Source of the DNA: an uncultured Bacilli bacterium
GTDB taxonomy: Bacteria > Bacillota_I > Bacilli_A > RF39 > UBA660
DNA length: 46,022 nt
Assembly: GCA_947626565.1 (NCBI GenBank)
Contig: CANQSQ010000010.1
Coordinates: 1 to 46,022 of the forward strand
Direction: 5' to 3'
A model generated the notes under the pieces. It saw only the letters and a program-made list of their open reading frames with translations, was not told the DNA's origin and did no database searches. Within the stretch, counting starts at the first letter, position 1, and each line of letters opens with the position of its first letter. This document shows positions 1 through 9,374 of this stretch, piece after piece. The position numbers were made by a program, and so were the translations under genes.

Positions 1-1
1 T

Positions 2-253
2 ATGTGTAAAGTTTGGATTAATATCTTTCCACATATGCCATTAACTAAAAAACCTATTGGTACAAGACAAGGTAAAGGTAAAGGTAATGTCGAAGGATGG
101 GTTGCTGTTGTAAAAGAAGGAAAAATTTTATTTGAAATTTCCGGAGTAGATGAAGCTACAGCTCGTGAAGCATTACGTCTTGCCTCTCACAAACTACCAA
201 TAGCAACAAAATTTGTAATGAAAGAAAATGGTGGTGAACAAAATGAAGGTTAA
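2..253 (+). CDS. rplP: 50S ribosomal protein L16, 3' part only
   Basis: This is the C-terminal part of L16, a large-subunit protein at the base of the central protuberance near the A-site tRNA. The visible 83 residues carry the family pattern KVWINIFP, then a Thr-Lys-Lys-Pro, [15 protein letters not shown] and a Leu-Phe-Glu-Ile segment. The window begins inside the gene, so the Met codon at 2 is internal and not a start; roughly the first 40% of the protein lies outside. The stop overlaps the start of rpmC by 11 bases, which implies translational coupling at the end of the S10 operon. Confidence 0.95.
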   Translation: MCKVWINIFPHMPLTKKPIGTRQGKGKGNVEGWVAVVKEGKILFEISGVDEATAREALRLASHKLPIATKFVMKENGGEQNEG

Positions 254-437
254 AGAAATTAGAGAATTATCAACAGAAGAAATTAATAAAAAACTTGTTG
301 AAGCTAAAGAAGAATTATTTAACTTACGTTTTCAACAAGCTAATGGTACTTTAGAAAAACCTTCTAGAATCAGAGATTTAAGACACACCGTAGCAAGAAT
401 GAAAACCGTTCTAAAAGAACGTGAAATAAGTGAGTAG
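243..437 (+). CDS. rpmC: 50S ribosomal protein L29
   Basis: L29 sits at the peptide-exit side of the large subunit, where it helps form the docking site for SRP and trigger factor. The 64-residue product begins MKVKEIREL and is an antiparallel two-helix protein with the usual [20 protein letters not shown] core. I place the start at 243 and not at the in-frame ATG at 228, because a GGTGGTG ribosome binding site lies about 6 bases before 243 and the residues from 243 match the normal L29 N-terminus. The gene overlaps rplP and precedes rpsQ, the canonical order. Confidence 0.96.
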   Translation: MKVKEIRELSTEEINKKLVEAKEELFNLRFQQANGTLEKPSRIRDLRHTVARMKTVLKEREISE

Positions 438-448
438 GAGGGTATAAA

Positions 449-709
449 GTGGAAAAGAAAGTAAGAAAAGAATTAGTTGGAAAAGTAATTAGTGCAACTA
501 ATGACAAAACTATTAGCGTTTTAGTTGAAACTCATAAAAACCATCCGTTATATCATAAAAGAGTTAAAAGCTCTAAAAAATATAGTGTACATGATGAAAA
601 AAATATCGCAAAAGTTGGAGATATTGTTCGTATAGTAGAAACTAGACCATTATCAAAAACTAAACACTTCTATTTAAAAGAAGTAGTAAAAGAAGCAGTT
701 ATTATTTAA
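449..709 (+). CDS. rpsQ: 30S ribosomal protein S17
   Basis: S17 is a primary-binding OB-fold protein of the small subunit that contacts 16S rRNA. The 86 residues contain [17 protein letters not shown], the HPLYHKRV segment and an [16 protein letters not shown]-terminal strand, all typical of the family. The start is a GTG at 449, preceded by a GGAGGG site about 7 bases upstream; no ATG fits the N-terminus. It is the last gene of the S10 part of the cluster and is followed by rplN of the spc part with no visible terminator or promoter, so read-through is likely. Confidence 0.97.
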   Translation: MEKKVRKELVGKVISATNDKTISVLVETHKNHPLYHKRVKSSKKYSVHDEKNIAKVGDIVRIVETRPLSKTKHFYLKEVVKEAVII

Positions 710-737
710 CGCTTAGATGAAGAAGGAGGAATAATTT

Positions 738-1106
738 ATGTTACAACAAGAAAGTCGTTTGAAAGTTGCTGACAACTCAGGAGCACGTGAATTATTAGTT
801 ATTCGTGTCTTAGGTGGTAGCAAAGTTAAGACTGGTAACATTGGTGATGTCGTAGTTGGAACAGTAAAAAGTGCTATTCCTAATTCACCAGTACCAAAAG
901 GAAAAGTTGTAAAAGCAGTTATCGTTCGAACTCGTCAAGGCGTTCGTCGTGAAGATGGAAGTTATATTAAGTTCGATGACAATGCTTGTGTTATCATTCG
1001 TGATGACAAGAGTCCAGTAGGAACTCGTATTTTTGGACCAGTAGCAAGAGAACTTCGTGATAAAGATTATATGAAAATTGTATCTTTAGCAAAAGAAGTA
1101 CTATAA
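738..1106 (+). CDS. rplN: 50S ribosomal protein L14
   Basis: L14 lies at the subunit interface, bridges to 16S rRNA and binds initiation/anti-association factors. The product is 122 residues, the normal bacterial length. It starts [19 protein letters not shown] and carries the [21 protein letters not shown] and [16 protein letters not shown] blocks that define the family. An AAGGAGGA site lies about 8 bases before the ATG. It is the first gene of the classical spc operon here. Confidence 0.98.
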   Translation: MLQQESRLKVADNSGARELLVIRVLGGSKVKTGNIGDVVVGTVKSAIPNSPVPKGKVVKAVIVRTRQGVRREDGSYIKFDDNACVIIRDDKSPVGTRIFGPVARELRDKDYMKIVSLAKEVL

Positions 1107-1119
1107 GAGGAGGATAAAT

Positions 1120-1431
1120 ATGAACTTTAAAGTAGGAGATGAAGTTGTAGTTATCGCTGGTTCTGATAAAGGTAAAACAGGAAAAATAATTAAAACTAAC
1201 AAAACAGCTAATACCGTTGTTGTAGAAGGTGTTCACATCATTAAGAAACACCAAAAACCAAATGGTCAAGAAAGTGGTGGCATTATTGAAAGAGAAGCTG
1301 CTATTAATGCATCAAATGTTATGTTAATTGATCCTAAAACTAAAAAAAGAACTAGAATAGGACATACAACTGATAGTAAAACAGGTAAAAAAATAAGAAT
1401 TACAAAAAAATCAAACGAGAAGATTGATTAG
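1120..1431 (+). CDS. rplX: 50S ribosomal protein L24
   Basis: L24 initiates large-subunit assembly by binding the 5' end of 23S rRNA. The KOW motif is plain at the N-terminus ([18 protein letters not shown]), followed by the [14 protein letters not shown] segment. At 103 residues it has normal length. An AGAGGAGG site precedes the ATG, and the gene sits 13 bases after rplN in the conserved order rplN-rplX-rplE. Confidence 0.98.
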   Translation: MNFKVGDEVVVIAGSDKGKTGKIIKTNKTANTVVVEGVHIIKKHQKPNGQESGGIIEREAAINASNVMLIDPKTKKRTRIGHTTDSKTGKKIRITKKSNEKID

Positions 1432-1448
1432 TTGGAAGGAGGGTAATT

Positions 1449-1988
1449 ATGAACCGCCTAAAAGAGAAATACTTAAATGAAGTAGTTCCAAGTTTAAAAG
1501 AAAAATATAACTATAAGTCAGTAATGGAAGTTCCAAAACTAGAAAAAATCGTAATTAATATGGGAGTTGGTGATGCAACAGGTAATTCTAAATTAATAGA
1601 AGCAGCAGTTGCTGATCTAACTAAAATTGCTGGTCAAAGACCAGTTGTTACAAAAGCTAAGAAATCAATTGCTGGTTTCAAAGTTAGAGAAGGTCAATCA
1701 ATTGGTTGTAAAGTTACTCTAAGAGGAGATAATATGTATAACTTTATGGATAAGTTAATTTCTATATCTTTACCTCGAGTAAGAGATTTCCATGGTGTTA
1801 GTCCTAGAGCCTTTGATGGTCGAGGAAACTATACAATGGGAATTAAAGAGCAATTAATATTCTCAGAAATTGATTATGATGATGTTGTAAAAGTACGTGG
1901 TATGGATATCGTCTTCGTAACAACAGCAAAAACAAATGAGGAATCATTCGACTTATTAAATGGACTTGGAATTCCTTTTAGAAAGTAA
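1449..1988 (+). CDS. rplE: 50S ribosomal protein L5
   Basis: L5 binds 5S rRNA and forms part of the central protuberance, contacting the P-site tRNA. The 179-residue protein shows [16 protein letters not shown], the [25 protein letters not shown] segment (split here as [10 protein letters not shown] and GCKVTLRG) and [16 protein letters not shown], which are diagnostic. A GGAAGGAGGG site precedes the ATG. Length and synteny are standard. Confidence 0.98.
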   Translation: MNRLKEKYLNEVVPSLKEKYNYKSVMEVPKLEKIVINMGVGDATGNSKLIEAAVADLTKIAGQRPVVTKAKKSIAGFKVREGQSIGCKVTLRGDNMYNFMDKLISISLPRVRDFHGVSPRAFDGRGNYTMGIKEQLIFSEIDYDDVVKVRGMDIVFVTTAKTNEESFDLLNGLGIPFRK

Positions 1989-2001
1989 ATGGAGGAAAAT
2001 T

Positions 2002-2187
2002 ATGGCAAAGAAAAGTATGATAGTAAAGGCTAATAGACCACAAAAATATAAAGTACGTGAATACACTAGATGTTCTCGTTGTGGTCGTCCACACGCAGTT
2101 ATGAGTAAATTCGGAATCTGCCGTATTTGCTTCCGTGAATTAGCTTATAAAGGACAAATACCAGGAATTAAAAAATCAAGTTGGTAA
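2002..2187 (+). CDS. rpsN: 30S ribosomal protein S14, zinc-binding (type Z)
   Basis: S14 completes the small-subunit head. The 61-residue product is the short, zinc-dependent form: it has CSRCG followed by CRIC, a C-x2-C...C-x2-C zinc ribbon, and ends KSSW. The start is taken at 2002 because a GGAGG site lies 6-7 bases upstream and the protein then begins [10 protein letters not shown]; the in-frame ATG at 1960 is inside rplE. Zinc-type S14 at this spot is usual in Gram-positive bacteria. A zinc-free paralogue, common elsewhere in such genomes, is not in this window. Confidence 0.97.
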   Translation: MAKKSMIVKANRPQKYKVREYTRCSRCGRPHAVMSKFGICRICFRELAYKGQIPGIKKSSW

Positions 2188-2209
2188 TTGGAAAGGAGGA
2201 GTTTATTAT

Positions 2210-2611
2210 ATGGCAGTAGTAACAGATACAATTGCAGATATGTTAACACGCATTCGTAATGCTAACAAAATGCGTTATGAAGAAGTAAAAGTTCCAGCTT
2301 CCAACATTAAAAAAGAAATCGCAAGAATTCTTAAGGAAGAAGGATTTATTAAAGATTATAAAATTGTAAAAGAAGATACTCAAGGAACAATTATTCTTAA
2401 TTTAAAATATACAGATAAGAAAGAAAGAGTTATCACAGGTCTAAAAAGAATTTCCAAACCAGGACTTCGTGTCTATGCTAAAAACGATGAAATTCCTAAA
2501 GTACTTAATGGACTTGGAATTGCAATTATTTCAACATCTAAAGGAATTATGACAGATAAAGAAGCTCGTAAACAAAATATAGGTGGAGAAGTTCTAGCTT
2601 ATATTTGGTAA
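2210..2611 (+). CDS. rpsH: 30S ribosomal protein S8
   Basis: S8 is a primary 16S rRNA-binding protein of the central domain; in several bacteria it also represses translation of the spc operon mRNA. The 133 residues include [20 protein letters not shown] at the N-terminus and [20 protein letters not shown] with a GGEVLAYIW end, the classic S8 ends. A GGAAAGGAGG site lies about 10 bases upstream of the ATG. No S8-binding mRNA mimic was recognised here. Confidence 0.98.
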   Translation: MAVVTDTIADMLTRIRNANKMRYEEVKVPASNIKKEIARILKEEGFIKDYKIVKEDTQGTIILNLKYTDKKERVITGLKRISKPGLRVYAKNDEIPKVLNGLGIAIISTSKGIMTDKEARKQNIGGEVLAYIW

Positions 2612-2638
2612 TAATTTTAAATATAAGGAGGTGTCATT

Positions 2639-3169
2639 ATGAGCCGTATTGGAAATCGTATTATTACAGTTCCAGAAGGAGTTACTGTTGAAAATATTGA
2701 TAACGTTGTAACTGTCAAAGGACCTAAAGGTACCTTACATCAACCAATGTTACAAGATATTACAATGAAACAAGAAAATAATGAAATTACTTTAGAACGT
2801 AAAAATGAAAACGCTAAGGCTATGCATGGTACTATGAATGCCTTAATCAAAAATATGATTATTGGTGTTACTAATGGTTATTCTAAAGGTCTAGAAATCA
2901 TTGGTGTAGGTTATCGTTTTAACGTTCAAGGTAACAAGTTAGTAATTAATGCTGGTTTCTCACATCCAGTAGAAATGCAAGTTCCAGAAGGACTAAAAGT
3001 TGAAGCTACTAGTAATACTGAAATTACTATTAATGGTATTGATAAAACTTTAGTTGGTGAATTTGCTGCTAACGTTAGAAAAGTAAGACCACCTGAACCA
3101 TATAAAGGTAAAGGTATTCGTTATAAAGACGAACATATTCGTCGTAAAGAAGGAAAGAAAGCTGCTTAA
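2639..3169 (+). CDS. rplF: 50S ribosomal protein L6
   Basis: L6 is a two-lobed protein near the factor-binding site by the sarcin-ricin loop. The 176-residue product starts MSRIGNRIITVPEGV and has the duplicated fold, with GYSKGLEIIGVGYR in the middle and RPPEPYKGKGIRYKDE with IRRKEGK near the C-terminus, the strongly conserved rRNA-binding end. An AAGGAGGTG site precedes the ATG. Order and length are normal. Confidence 0.98.
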   Translation: MSRIGNRIITVPEGVTVENIDNVVTVKGPKGTLHQPMLQDITMKQENNEITLERKNENAKAMHGTMNALIKNMIIGVTNGYSKGLEIIGVGYRFNVQGNKLVINAGFSHPVEMQVPEGLKVEATSNTEITINGIDKTLVGEFAANVRKVRPPEPYKGKGIRYKDEHIRRKEGKKAA

Positions 3170-3191
3170 TAAGTAGGAAGGAGAAAGAAAA

Positions 3192-3554
3192 ATGATTAAG
3201 AAAGAATCTCGTAATAGTATGCGTGTTGTTCGTCATGAGAGAAATCGTAAAAACATGATGGGAACAAGCACAACTCCAAGATTATGTGTCTTCCGTTCTA
3301 ATACTGGAATTTATGCACAAATCATTGATGATGAAACTAGAACTACTCTTGTATCAGCTTCCTCATTAGACAAAGACTTAAAAATCAAAAATGGAAGTAA
3401 TGTCGAAGCAGCTAAAGTTGTTGGAAAAGCTATTGCTGAAGCCGCAACAAAAGCAAAAATTACAAAAGTGGTATTTGATAGAGGAGGATACCTTTATCAT
3501 GGACGTGTTAAAGCTTTAGCTGAAGCTGCACGTGAAAATGGACTAGAATTCTAA
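3192..3554 (+). CDS. rplR: 50S ribosomal protein L18
   Basis: L18 binds 5S rRNA together with L5 and positions it in the central protuberance. The 120 residues include an Arg/Lys-rich N-terminus, [18 protein letters not shown], and the [23 protein letters not shown] block that identifies the family. A GGAAGGAG site lies about 9 bases upstream of the ATG. It sits between rplF and rpsE as expected. Confidence 0.98.
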   Translation: MIKKESRNSMRVVRHERNRKNMMGTSTTPRLCVFRSNTGIYAQIIDDETRTTLVSASSLDKDLKIKNGSNVEAAKVVGKAIAEAATKAKITKVVFDRGGYLYHGRVKALAEAARENGLEF

Positions 3555-3566
3555 TAGGAGGGTAAT

Positions 3567-4076
3567 ATGCAAAGAAAGACTCAAGAATCTAAAGACAAAC
3601 TTTTAGAAGAATTAGTAATTGATGTTAAGAGCGTTGTTAAAGTTAACAAAGGTGGACGTCAAAGAAGATATTCTGCTATTGTTGTTGTCGGAGATCGTAA
3701 AGGTAAAGTTGGATTAGGTATTGGTAAAGCCAATGAAGTACCTGATGCAATCAAAAAAGCAATTCAAGATGCTAATAAAAATATTATCACAATCCCTCTA
3801 ATTGATGGCAGAACAGTTGCTCATGAAGCAATTGGAACAGCTGGCGCTGCTAGAGTTATTATCAAACCTGCTAAAGCAGGTACTGGTGTTATCGCTGGTG
3901 GTTCAGTTCGTGCTATCTTAGAATTAGCAGGAATTCGTGATGTTGTCTCTAAATCACTAGGAGCAAGAACTAAATTAAATATGGCAACTGCTGCTTTAAA
4001 TGCATTAAAGTCAATTAAGACTCCAGAGCAAGTAGCAGCACTTCGCGGAAAAACAGTAGAGGAGATATTAGAATAA
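3567..4076 (+). CDS. rpsE: 30S ribosomal protein S5
   Basis: S5 acts in decoding fidelity and mRNA helicase activity at the entry channel. The 169-residue protein has a dsRBD-like N-terminal half ([37 protein letters not shown]) and a C-terminal half with [23 protein letters not shown] and [10 protein letters not shown]. An AGGAGGG site precedes the ATG. Its TAA stop overlaps the rplO ATG by one base (TAATG). That leaves no room for rpmD, which normally lies between them. Confidence 0.98.
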   Translation: MQRKTQESKDKLLEELVIDVKSVVKVNKGGRQRRYSAIVVVGDRKGKVGLGIGKANEVPDAIKKAIQDANKNIITIPLIDGRTVAHEAIGTAGAARVIIKPAKAGTGVIAGGSVRAILELAGIRDVVSKSLGARTKLNMATAALNALKSIKTPEQVAALRGKTVEEILE

Positions 4077-4519
4077 TGAAATTACATGAATTAGAAAAAA
4101 ATATCGGTGCTACTCATGCTAAAAAGCGTGTAGGTCGTGGACCAGGTAGTGGTCTTGGTAAAACAAGTGGTCGCGGTCAAAAAGGACAAAAAGCACGTAG
4201 CGGTGGTAGTATCAATCCTGTCTTTGAAGGTGGACAATTACCACTATACAGAAGACTTCCAAAAAGAGGTTTTTCAAATCACATGTTTAAAACTAGATAT
4301 GCTGTTATTAACGTTGCTGATTTGAATCGCTTTGAAGATGGAACAATCATTACACCAGCACTATTAAAGGACGCTGGAATTATCAAAAATGCCCAAGATG
4401 GCATAAAAGTATTAGGAACTGGAAAATTAGAAAAGAAAGTAACAATTCAAGCTTCTAAATTTTCAGCTAGTGCATTAGAAAAGATTAAAGAGGCTGGAAG
4501 TAAAGCTGAGGTGATCTAA
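4076..4519 (+). CDS. rplO: 50S ribosomal protein L15
   Basis: L15 is a late-assembly large-subunit protein. The 147 residues show the Gly/Arg-rich tail that threads into rRNA ([20 protein letters not shown]) and the [17 protein letters not shown] motif. Translation is probably coupled to rpsE through the TAATG overlap, because the ribosome binding site (GGAGA at about 4060) lies inside rpsE. The rpmD gene that normally precedes rplO is absent. Confidence 0.97.
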   Translation: MKLHELEKNIGATHAKKRVGRGPGSGLGKTSGRGQKGQKARSGGSINPVFEGGQLPLYRRLPKRGFSNHMFKTRYAVINVADLNRFEDGTIITPALLKDAGIIKNAQDGIKVLGTGKLEKKVTIQASKFSASALEKIKEAGSKAEVI

Positions 4520-4520
4520 G

Positions 4521-5792
4521 ATGTTTAAAAGTATGAAGCAATTATTTACTTCAACTAATAAAGACTTACGTCACAGAATTTACTTCACCTTAGGAGCTCT
4601 ATTAATATTTATTTTAGGTATTTCTATTAGAGTTCCAGGAACTAAAGATTTAACTAGCAATTTAGGTTTTCTTGAACTAATTAATACTCTTGGTGGTGGG
4701 GCTTTAAAAAATTTCTCTATTTTTGCTTTAGGAGTTATGCCTTACATCACTGCATCCATTATTGTTCAATTGCTACAAATGGATATTATTCCTTATTTTA
4801 CTGAGTTAAGAAAACAAGGAGCTACAGGTCGTCAAAAGATAAGCCAAATAACTAGATATTTAGGTATTGCTATGGCCTTTATCGAAGGTTATGCCTTCTC
4901 CTTTGCTTTTATTGGAAAAACAGGCAACCCAATGGAATATATGTATATTTCAACCGTCCTAACAGCAGGAACAGCTTTCCTTTTATGGTTAGGAGATCAA
5001 ATAACTCAAAAAGGAATAGGAAATGGTATAAGTTTAATAATCATGGCTGGTATCATTGCTACTCTTCCTCAAATGTTTATAGATGCCTTTAAAGCTCTAA
5101 TTACTTTTGAAGGAACAGCACAGGTAATTACTTTTGGTATAATTAAATTTGTAGCTTTCGTAATTATTTACTTTGCCATCGTTATTGGTGTAATCTTTGT
5201 TCAAGAATCTGAAAGAAGAATACCTATTCAATATGCTAATAAATCTACAACTTTTGGTAATCAAGCTTCAAGCTTTATGCCTATAAAAGTTAACTCTGCT
5301 GGAGTAATTCCAGTAATCTTTGCCTCAAGTCTTTTATCACTTCCAAGTATTATTGCTCAAGTGATAAAAAAAGATGGCTTCACATTATTTGTACAAAAAT
5401 ATTTAACATACACAACCTTAGTAGGTTTCATAATCTATGTAGTGTTAATTTTCTTCTTTGCTTATTTCTATACATTTATCCAACTAAAACCAGATGAATT
5501 TTCTAAGAATTTACAAGAAAATGGTGGATATATTCCAGGAATAAGACCAGGAGAAGAAACTAAAAAATATATAAGCAAAATTTTATCTAGATTAACTGTT
5601 CTAGGAGCAGTATTTCTAGTAATTATTGCTGGACTTCCAATTTTATTCTCCAAATTTACTAGCTTACCAACATCAGTAACTATCGGAGGAACTGGGTTAC
5701 TTATTGTCGTTGGAGTCGCTCTTGAAACTTATAAACAATTAGAAGGAAGTCTTCTAACAAGAAGTTATAAAAGGGGATATAGTAGAAGGTAA
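4521..5792 (+). CDS. secY: Protein translocase subunit SecY
   Basis: SecY is the channel subunit of the SecYEG translocon and exports unfolded proteins across the cytoplasmic membrane. The 423-residue product has about ten hydrophobic segments and the family blocks IFALGVMPYITASIIVQLLQ (transmembrane segment 2), QESERRIPIQYA, KVNSAGVIPVIFASSLL and NLQENGGYIPGIRPGEET. The start lies 1 base after the rplO stop, as in most spc operons, which implies coupling. Several exported proteins in this window (the M60 peptidase, the cohesin-like protein and the IPNTG protein) carry Sec-type signal peptides and would use this channel. Confidence 0.98.
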   Translation: MFKSMKQLFTSTNKDLRHRIYFTLGALLIFILGISIRVPGTKDLTSNLGFLELINTLGGGALKNFSIFALGVMPYITASIIVQLLQMDIIPYFTELRKQGATGRQKISQITRYLGIAMAFIEGYAFSFAFIGKTGNPMEYMYISTVLTAGTAFLLWLGDQITQKGIGNGISLIIMAGIIATLPQMFIDAFKALITFEGTAQVITFGIIKFVAFVIIYFAIVIGVIFVQESERRIPIQYANKSTTFGNQASSFMPIKVNSAGVIPVIFASSLLSLPSIIAQVIKKDGFTLFVQKYLTYTTLVGFIIYVVLIFFFAYFYTFIQLKPDEFSKNLQENGGYIPGIRPGEETKKYISKILSRLTVLGAVFLVIIAGLPILFSKFTSLPTSVTIGGTGLLIVVGVALETYKQLEGSLLTRSYKRGYSRR

Positions 5793-5795
5793 TTT

Positions 5796-6449
5796 ATGAA
5801 GAATATTATGTTTATTGCGCCACCTGCAGCTGGCAAGGGAACTCAAGCTGAACTTGTCGTAAAAAAATATCATATACCACATATTTCAACTGGTGATATT
5901 TTACGCGAAATCTCTAAAGAAGATAGTGAGATAGGCAATTACGTTGCTGAAACACTTGCAAGTGGGAAATTAGTAAAAGATGAAATTACTTATCAATTAA
6001 TTGAAAATCGTCTTAAAAAAGATGATTGCAAAAATGGTTTTATTATTGATGGCTTTCCCAGAAATTTAGAGCAAGCTGTTCAATATGATAAAATCTTATC
6101 TAAACTAGGTTTTGATGTCGGACATGTCATTTTAATTGATATAGATGAAAAAAACTTAGAAAAAAGAATTGTTGGTCGCAGAATTTGTGAGGACTGTAAT
6201 GCTATCTACAATATTAATGATGAAAAAAGTTCTCCACAAGTTGAATCAGTCTGTGATAAATGTGGTGGTAAGTTATATCAACGTACTGATGATAATCTAG
6301 AGTCATTTCAAACTAGATATCAAATGTATCGTGAAAAAACAGAACCCATCATTAAATATTACAAAAATAAAAACGTTTTAGAAACAGTTAATGGTGATGA
6401 TACTGTTGAAAACGTTTTCCATAAAATTGAAACAATTATCAGTAAATAG
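5796..6449 (+). CDS. adk: Adenylate kinase, zinc-lid form
   Basis: Adenylate kinase interconverts ATP plus AMP with two ADP in the cytosol. The 217-residue product is the long form with a four-cysteine zinc finger in the LID (C-x2-C at EDCNAI flanks and C-x2-C at VCDKCGG). It has STGDILRE, GFIIDGFPRN and GRRICEDC. One oddity is the P-loop, which reads APPAAGKGT where nearly all family members have GPPGAGKGT; the Lys and Thr that hold the phosphates are kept. The gene follows secY after 3 bases, the usual position. Confidence 0.97.
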   Translation: MKNIMFIAPPAAGKGTQAELVVKKYHIPHISTGDILREISKEDSEIGNYVAETLASGKLVKDEITYQLIENRLKKDDCKNGFIIDGFPRNLEQAVQYDKILSKLGFDVGHVILIDIDEKNLEKRIVGRRICEDCNAIYNINDEKSSPQVESVCDKCGGKLYQRTDDNLESFQTRYQMYREKTEPIIKYYKNKNVLETVNGDDTVENVFHKIETIISK

Positions 6450-6462
6450 TGGAGATGAAATA

Positions 6463-7209
6463 ATGATTACAATTAAAACAAAAAGAGAAATTGAATTATT
6501 AAAAATTGCTGGTAATATTGTTTATCAAACACATAAGTATCTACAACCATATATAAAAGAAGGTATAACTACTAAAGAGTTAGATAAGTTGGCTGAAGCT
6601 TTTATTAGAAGTAAAGATGCTACACCTTCTTTTAAGGGATACGAAGGTTTCCCAACTGCTCTATGTATTAGTTTAAATTCTGAAGTTGTTCATGGTTTTC
6701 CTAGTGATAGAGTTTTAAAAAATGGTGATATAGTATCTATCGACATAGGTGCCTGTTATAAAGGATATCACGGTGATTCTGGTTGGACTTATATGGTAGG
6801 TGAAGTTCCTCCTGCAACAAAGCAGCTTCTAGAAGATACCGAAAATTCTTTATATGCTGGTCTAAAACAAGTTAAACCAGGAAATAGAATAGGTGATATA
6901 AGTAATGCTATTGAAACCTATGCTAAAGAACATCATTTAGGTGTTGTTAAAGAATTATGTGGACATGGTGTAGGAACATCTGTCCATGAAGATCCAGAAA
7001 TTCCTAATTTTGGTACCAAGAATACTGGACCAAGACTAAAAGAAGGAATGGTTTTAGCTATAGAACCAATGTTAACTTTAGGTCGACCAGATGTTTATGT
7101 TCATGACAATAACTGGACAGTAGATACTATAGATGGTAGCCTATCAGCTCATTTTGAACATACTATTGTTGTTACTGCCGATGGCTATGAAATATTGACA
7201 GGAGAGTGA
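6463..7209 (+). CDS. map: Methionine aminopeptidase type I
   Basis: This enzyme removes the initiator Met from nascent proteins and uses two divalent metal ions. The 248-residue product has the pita-bread fold motifs: the substrate His in NSEVVHGFP, the metal ligands in [36 protein letters not shown], a Glu in MVLAIEPML and a final Glu in [12 protein letters not shown] start at 6463 ([14 protein letters not shown]), which follows a GGAGATG site; the upstream in-frame ATG at 6391 is inside adk. It ends with TGA four bases before infA. Confidence 0.97.
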   Translation: MITIKTKREIELLKIAGNIVYQTHKYLQPYIKEGITTKELDKLAEAFIRSKDATPSFKGYEGFPTALCISLNSEVVHGFPSDRVLKNGDIVSIDIGACYKGYHGDSGWTYMVGEVPPATKQLLEDTENSLYAGLKQVKPGNRIGDISNAIETYAKEHHLGVVKELCGHGVGTSVHEDPEIPNFGTKNTGPRLKEGMVLAIEPMLTLGRPDVYVHDNNWTVDTIDGSLSAHFEHTIVVTADGYEILTGE

Positions 7210-7213
7210 AAAG

Positions 7214-7429
7214 ATGGCTAAAGAAGATACAATTGAAATAGAAGGCAAAGTTCTAGAAATCATCCCCGGAGGGAAATTTAAAGTTCAACTAGAAAATGGA
7301 CACATTGTGGAGGCCCACGTTTCTGGTAAAATACGAATGAACTATATTCGCATTCTAGCAGGAGATACCGTAATGATAGAACTATCGCCTTATGACTTAA
7401 CACGTGGGCGTATTACCTATCGTAAATAA
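7214..7429 (+). CDS. infA: Translation initiation factor IF-1
   Basis: IF-1 occupies the ribosomal A site during initiation. The 71-residue OB-fold protein has [20 protein letters not shown], the [17 protein letters not shown] loop and [14 protein letters not shown] at its end, an almost perfect family match. The expected gene order map-infA-rpmJ-rpsM is preserved. The distance to map is only 4 bases, so translation is probably coupled. Confidence 0.98.
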   Translation: MAKEDTIEIEGKVLEIIPGGKFKVQLENGHIVEAHVSGKIRMNYIRILAGDTVMIELSPYDLTRGRITYRK

Positions 7430-7442
7430 TAGGAGGGATAAA

Positions 7443-7556
7443 ATGAAGGTTAAAGCATCCGTTAAAAAGATTTGTGAAAAATGCAAAATCGTAAAACGTA
7501 AAGGAAAAATTAGAGTTATTTGTGAAAATCCAAAACACAAACAAGTACAAGGTTAA
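7443..7556 (+). CDS. rpmJ: 50S ribosomal protein L36, zinc-binding
   Basis: This 37-residue gene is easily missed for its size. It reads [15 protein letters not shown] and continues to [13 protein letters not shown]. The C-x2-C-x12-C-x4-H zinc ligands are intact, so it is the zinc (C+) form. An AGGAGGG site lies about 8 bases upstream. L36 stabilises rRNA near the peptidyl-transferase region, and its place between infA and rpsM is universal in this operon type. Confidence 0.97.
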   Translation: MKVKASVKKICEKCKIVKRKGKIRVICENPKHKQVQG

Positions 7557-7575
7557 TTAATAGGAGGTGTAATTA

Positions 7576-7944
7576 ATGGCACGTATTAAAGGTGTAGATA
7601 TTCCTAATGATAAACATATCTGTATATCATTAACTTATATCTATGGAATTGGAAGAAGTCTTGCTAAACAAATTTTAAAAGCAGTAGACATTAATCCAGA
7701 AACAAAAACAAAAGATTTATCTCAAGATGATTTAGTAAAAATCCGTGATGAAATCAATAAGCATTTAACTGAAGGTGACTTACGTCGTGAAGTTAATATG
7801 AATATCAAAACTAAGATGGAAATTAACTCATATCAAGGAAGTCGTCATAAAAAAGGTTTACCAGTAAGAGGTCAAAGAACAAATCGTAATGCTCGTACTC
7901 GTAAAGGAAAAGGTAAAACCGTTGCTAATAAGAAAAAAGTTTAG
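7576..7944 (+). CDS. rpsM: 30S ribosomal protein S13
   Basis: S13 lies in the small-subunit head and contacts the P-site tRNA and the large subunit. The 122 residues begin [15 protein letters not shown], include the helix-two-turns-helix [18 protein letters not shown], and have the basic tail [29 protein letters not shown] site precedes the ATG. It is the first gene of the alpha part of the cluster. Confidence 0.98.
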   Translation: MARIKGVDIPNDKHICISLTYIYGIGRSLAKQILKAVDINPETKTKDLSQDDLVKIRDEINKHLTEGDLRREVNMNIKTKMEINSYQGSRHKKGLPVRGQRTNRNARTRKGKGKTVANKKKV

Positions 7945-7979
7945 TTAAAGGATAATAAATTATAAAGGAGGTAAGACTT

Positions 7980-8363
7980 ATGGCTTATAAAACAAGAAAG
8001 AAAAAAGTTAAGAAGAATGTGCCTGAAGGTATAGCACATATTCATTCTACTTTTAATAACACAATAACAACTATTACAGATAAAGATGGAAATGTAATAA
8101 GCTGGGCATCATCTGGTGCTATCGGTTTTAAAGGTAGTAAAAAATCTACTCCATTTGCTGCTGGTATGGCAGCAGAAGCTGCTGGCAAAGCTGCTTTTGA
8201 TATGGGAATGCGTAAAGTAGAAGTTCGCGTTAAAGGATTAGGCCCAGGACGTGAAACTGCAATTCGTTCATTACAAACTGCAGGATTAGAGGTAACTACA
8301 ATTGCTGATGTTACTCCAATCCCACATAATGGATGTCGTCCACCAAAACGTCCACGTGGATAA
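7980..8363 (+). CDS. rpsK: 30S ribosomal protein S11
   Basis: S11 forms part of the platform that surrounds the mRNA exit and the E site. The 127-residue product shows [47 protein letters not shown] and the C-terminal [13 protein letters not shown], all diagnostic. An AAAGGAGG site precedes the ATG. As in most Firmicutes, rpsD is not in this alpha cluster, and rpoA follows directly. Confidence 0.98.
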   Translation: MAYKTRKKKVKKNVPEGIAHIHSTFNNTITTITDKDGNVISWASSGAIGFKGSKKSTPFAAGMAAEAAGKAAFDMGMRKVEVRVKGLGPGRETAIRSLQTAGLEVTTIADVTPIPHNGCRPPKRPRG

Positions 8364-8405
8364 AATTTTAAAGTTTGTGAAAAAAAATAAAGGGAGGTTA
8401 GTTTC

Positions 8406-9356
8406 ATGTTACAATTTGAAAAACCAATATATAAAATAACTGATTCTATAGAAAATAATTTTTATGGAAGATTTGAATTAGAACCATTAGAAAGAGGTTT
8501 TGGTACCACAATTGGTAATGCTTTAAGAAGAGTTATGTTATCATCTCTTCCAGGTAGTGCTATTAGTAGTATCAAAATAGATGGCGTACTACATGAATTC
8601 CAAACTATTGAAGGTATTTATGAAGACGTTACAACCATAATCTTAAACTTAAAAGGAGTAGTATTTAAAAACTATTCCAACGAACCAAAAGTTGTACGTA
8701 TTAATACAACAAAAGAAGGAGAAGTAACTGCTGGTGATATCGAATGTGATTCTGATATCGAAGTTATCAATAAAGATAAAGTAATTGCTACTTTAGCTAA
8801 AGGAGCTTCATTTAATATGGAAATGACTGTTACTAATGGTCGTGGTTATGTAAGAAGTGAAGATAATAAGAAAATCCATGATATCAAAAAAGCAGGAGAA
8901 ATAGCTATTGATTCATTATATTCTCCAATCGAAAGAGTTTCCTATGAAGTAGGTAATGCTCGTGTTGGCCAAGATGAAAGCTATGACAAATTAATTTTAG
9001 ATGTTTGGACAAATGGTTCCATTAAACCTGAAGAGGCAGTTGCCTTAGCTTCACGTATCTTAATTGAACATCTAAATATCTTAACTGATTTATCTGAAAT
9101 AGCAGATGTAAGTGGTATGATGATTGAAAAGACAGAAGATCCAAAAGTTAAAGCCCTAGAAACTTCTATCGAAGACTTAGATTTCTCTGTTAGAGCCTAT
9201 AATTGTTTAAAAAGAGCTGGTATCCATACCCTACAAGATTTAGTTAACAAGAGTGAATCAGACATGATGAAAATACGTAATTTAGGTAAAAAATCTCTAA
9301 AAGAAGTTTTAGATAAAATTAGAGATATGGGTCTAATCTTACGTGATGATGATTAG
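8406..9356 (+). CDS. rpoA: DNA-directed RNA polymerase alpha subunit
   Basis: Alpha dimerises to scaffold the polymerase, and its C-terminal domain contacts UP elements and activators. The 316 residues divide into an N-terminal assembly domain (LEPLERGFGTTIGNALRRVM, HEFQTIEGIYEDV, about 1-230) and a C-terminal helix-hairpin-helix domain (from about 245, with SVRAYNCLKRAGIHTLQDL and IRNLGKKSLKEVLDK). A GGGAGG site lies upstream of the ATG. Confidence 0.98.
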   Translation: MLQFEKPIYKITDSIENNFYGRFELEPLERGFGTTIGNALRRVMLSSLPGSAISSIKIDGVLHEFQTIEGIYEDVTTIILNLKGVVFKNYSNEPKVVRINTTKEGEVTAGDIECDSDIEVINKDKVIATLAKGASFNMEMTVTNGRGYVRSEDNKKIHDIKKAGEIAIDSLYSPIERVSYEVGNARVGQDESYDKLILDVWTNGSIKPEEAVALASRILIEHLNILTDLSEIADVSGMMIEKTEDPKVKALETSIEDLDFSVRAYNCLKRAGIHTLQDLVNKSESDMMKIRNLGKKSLKEVLDKIRDMGLILRDDD

Positions 9357-9374
9357 AAATAAGGAGGAATAACT

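Noticed and set aside
8042-8407. Long minus-strand reading frame opposite rpsK
   Set aside because: It is the antisense shadow of a highly conserved ribosomal gene, with no ribosome binding site.
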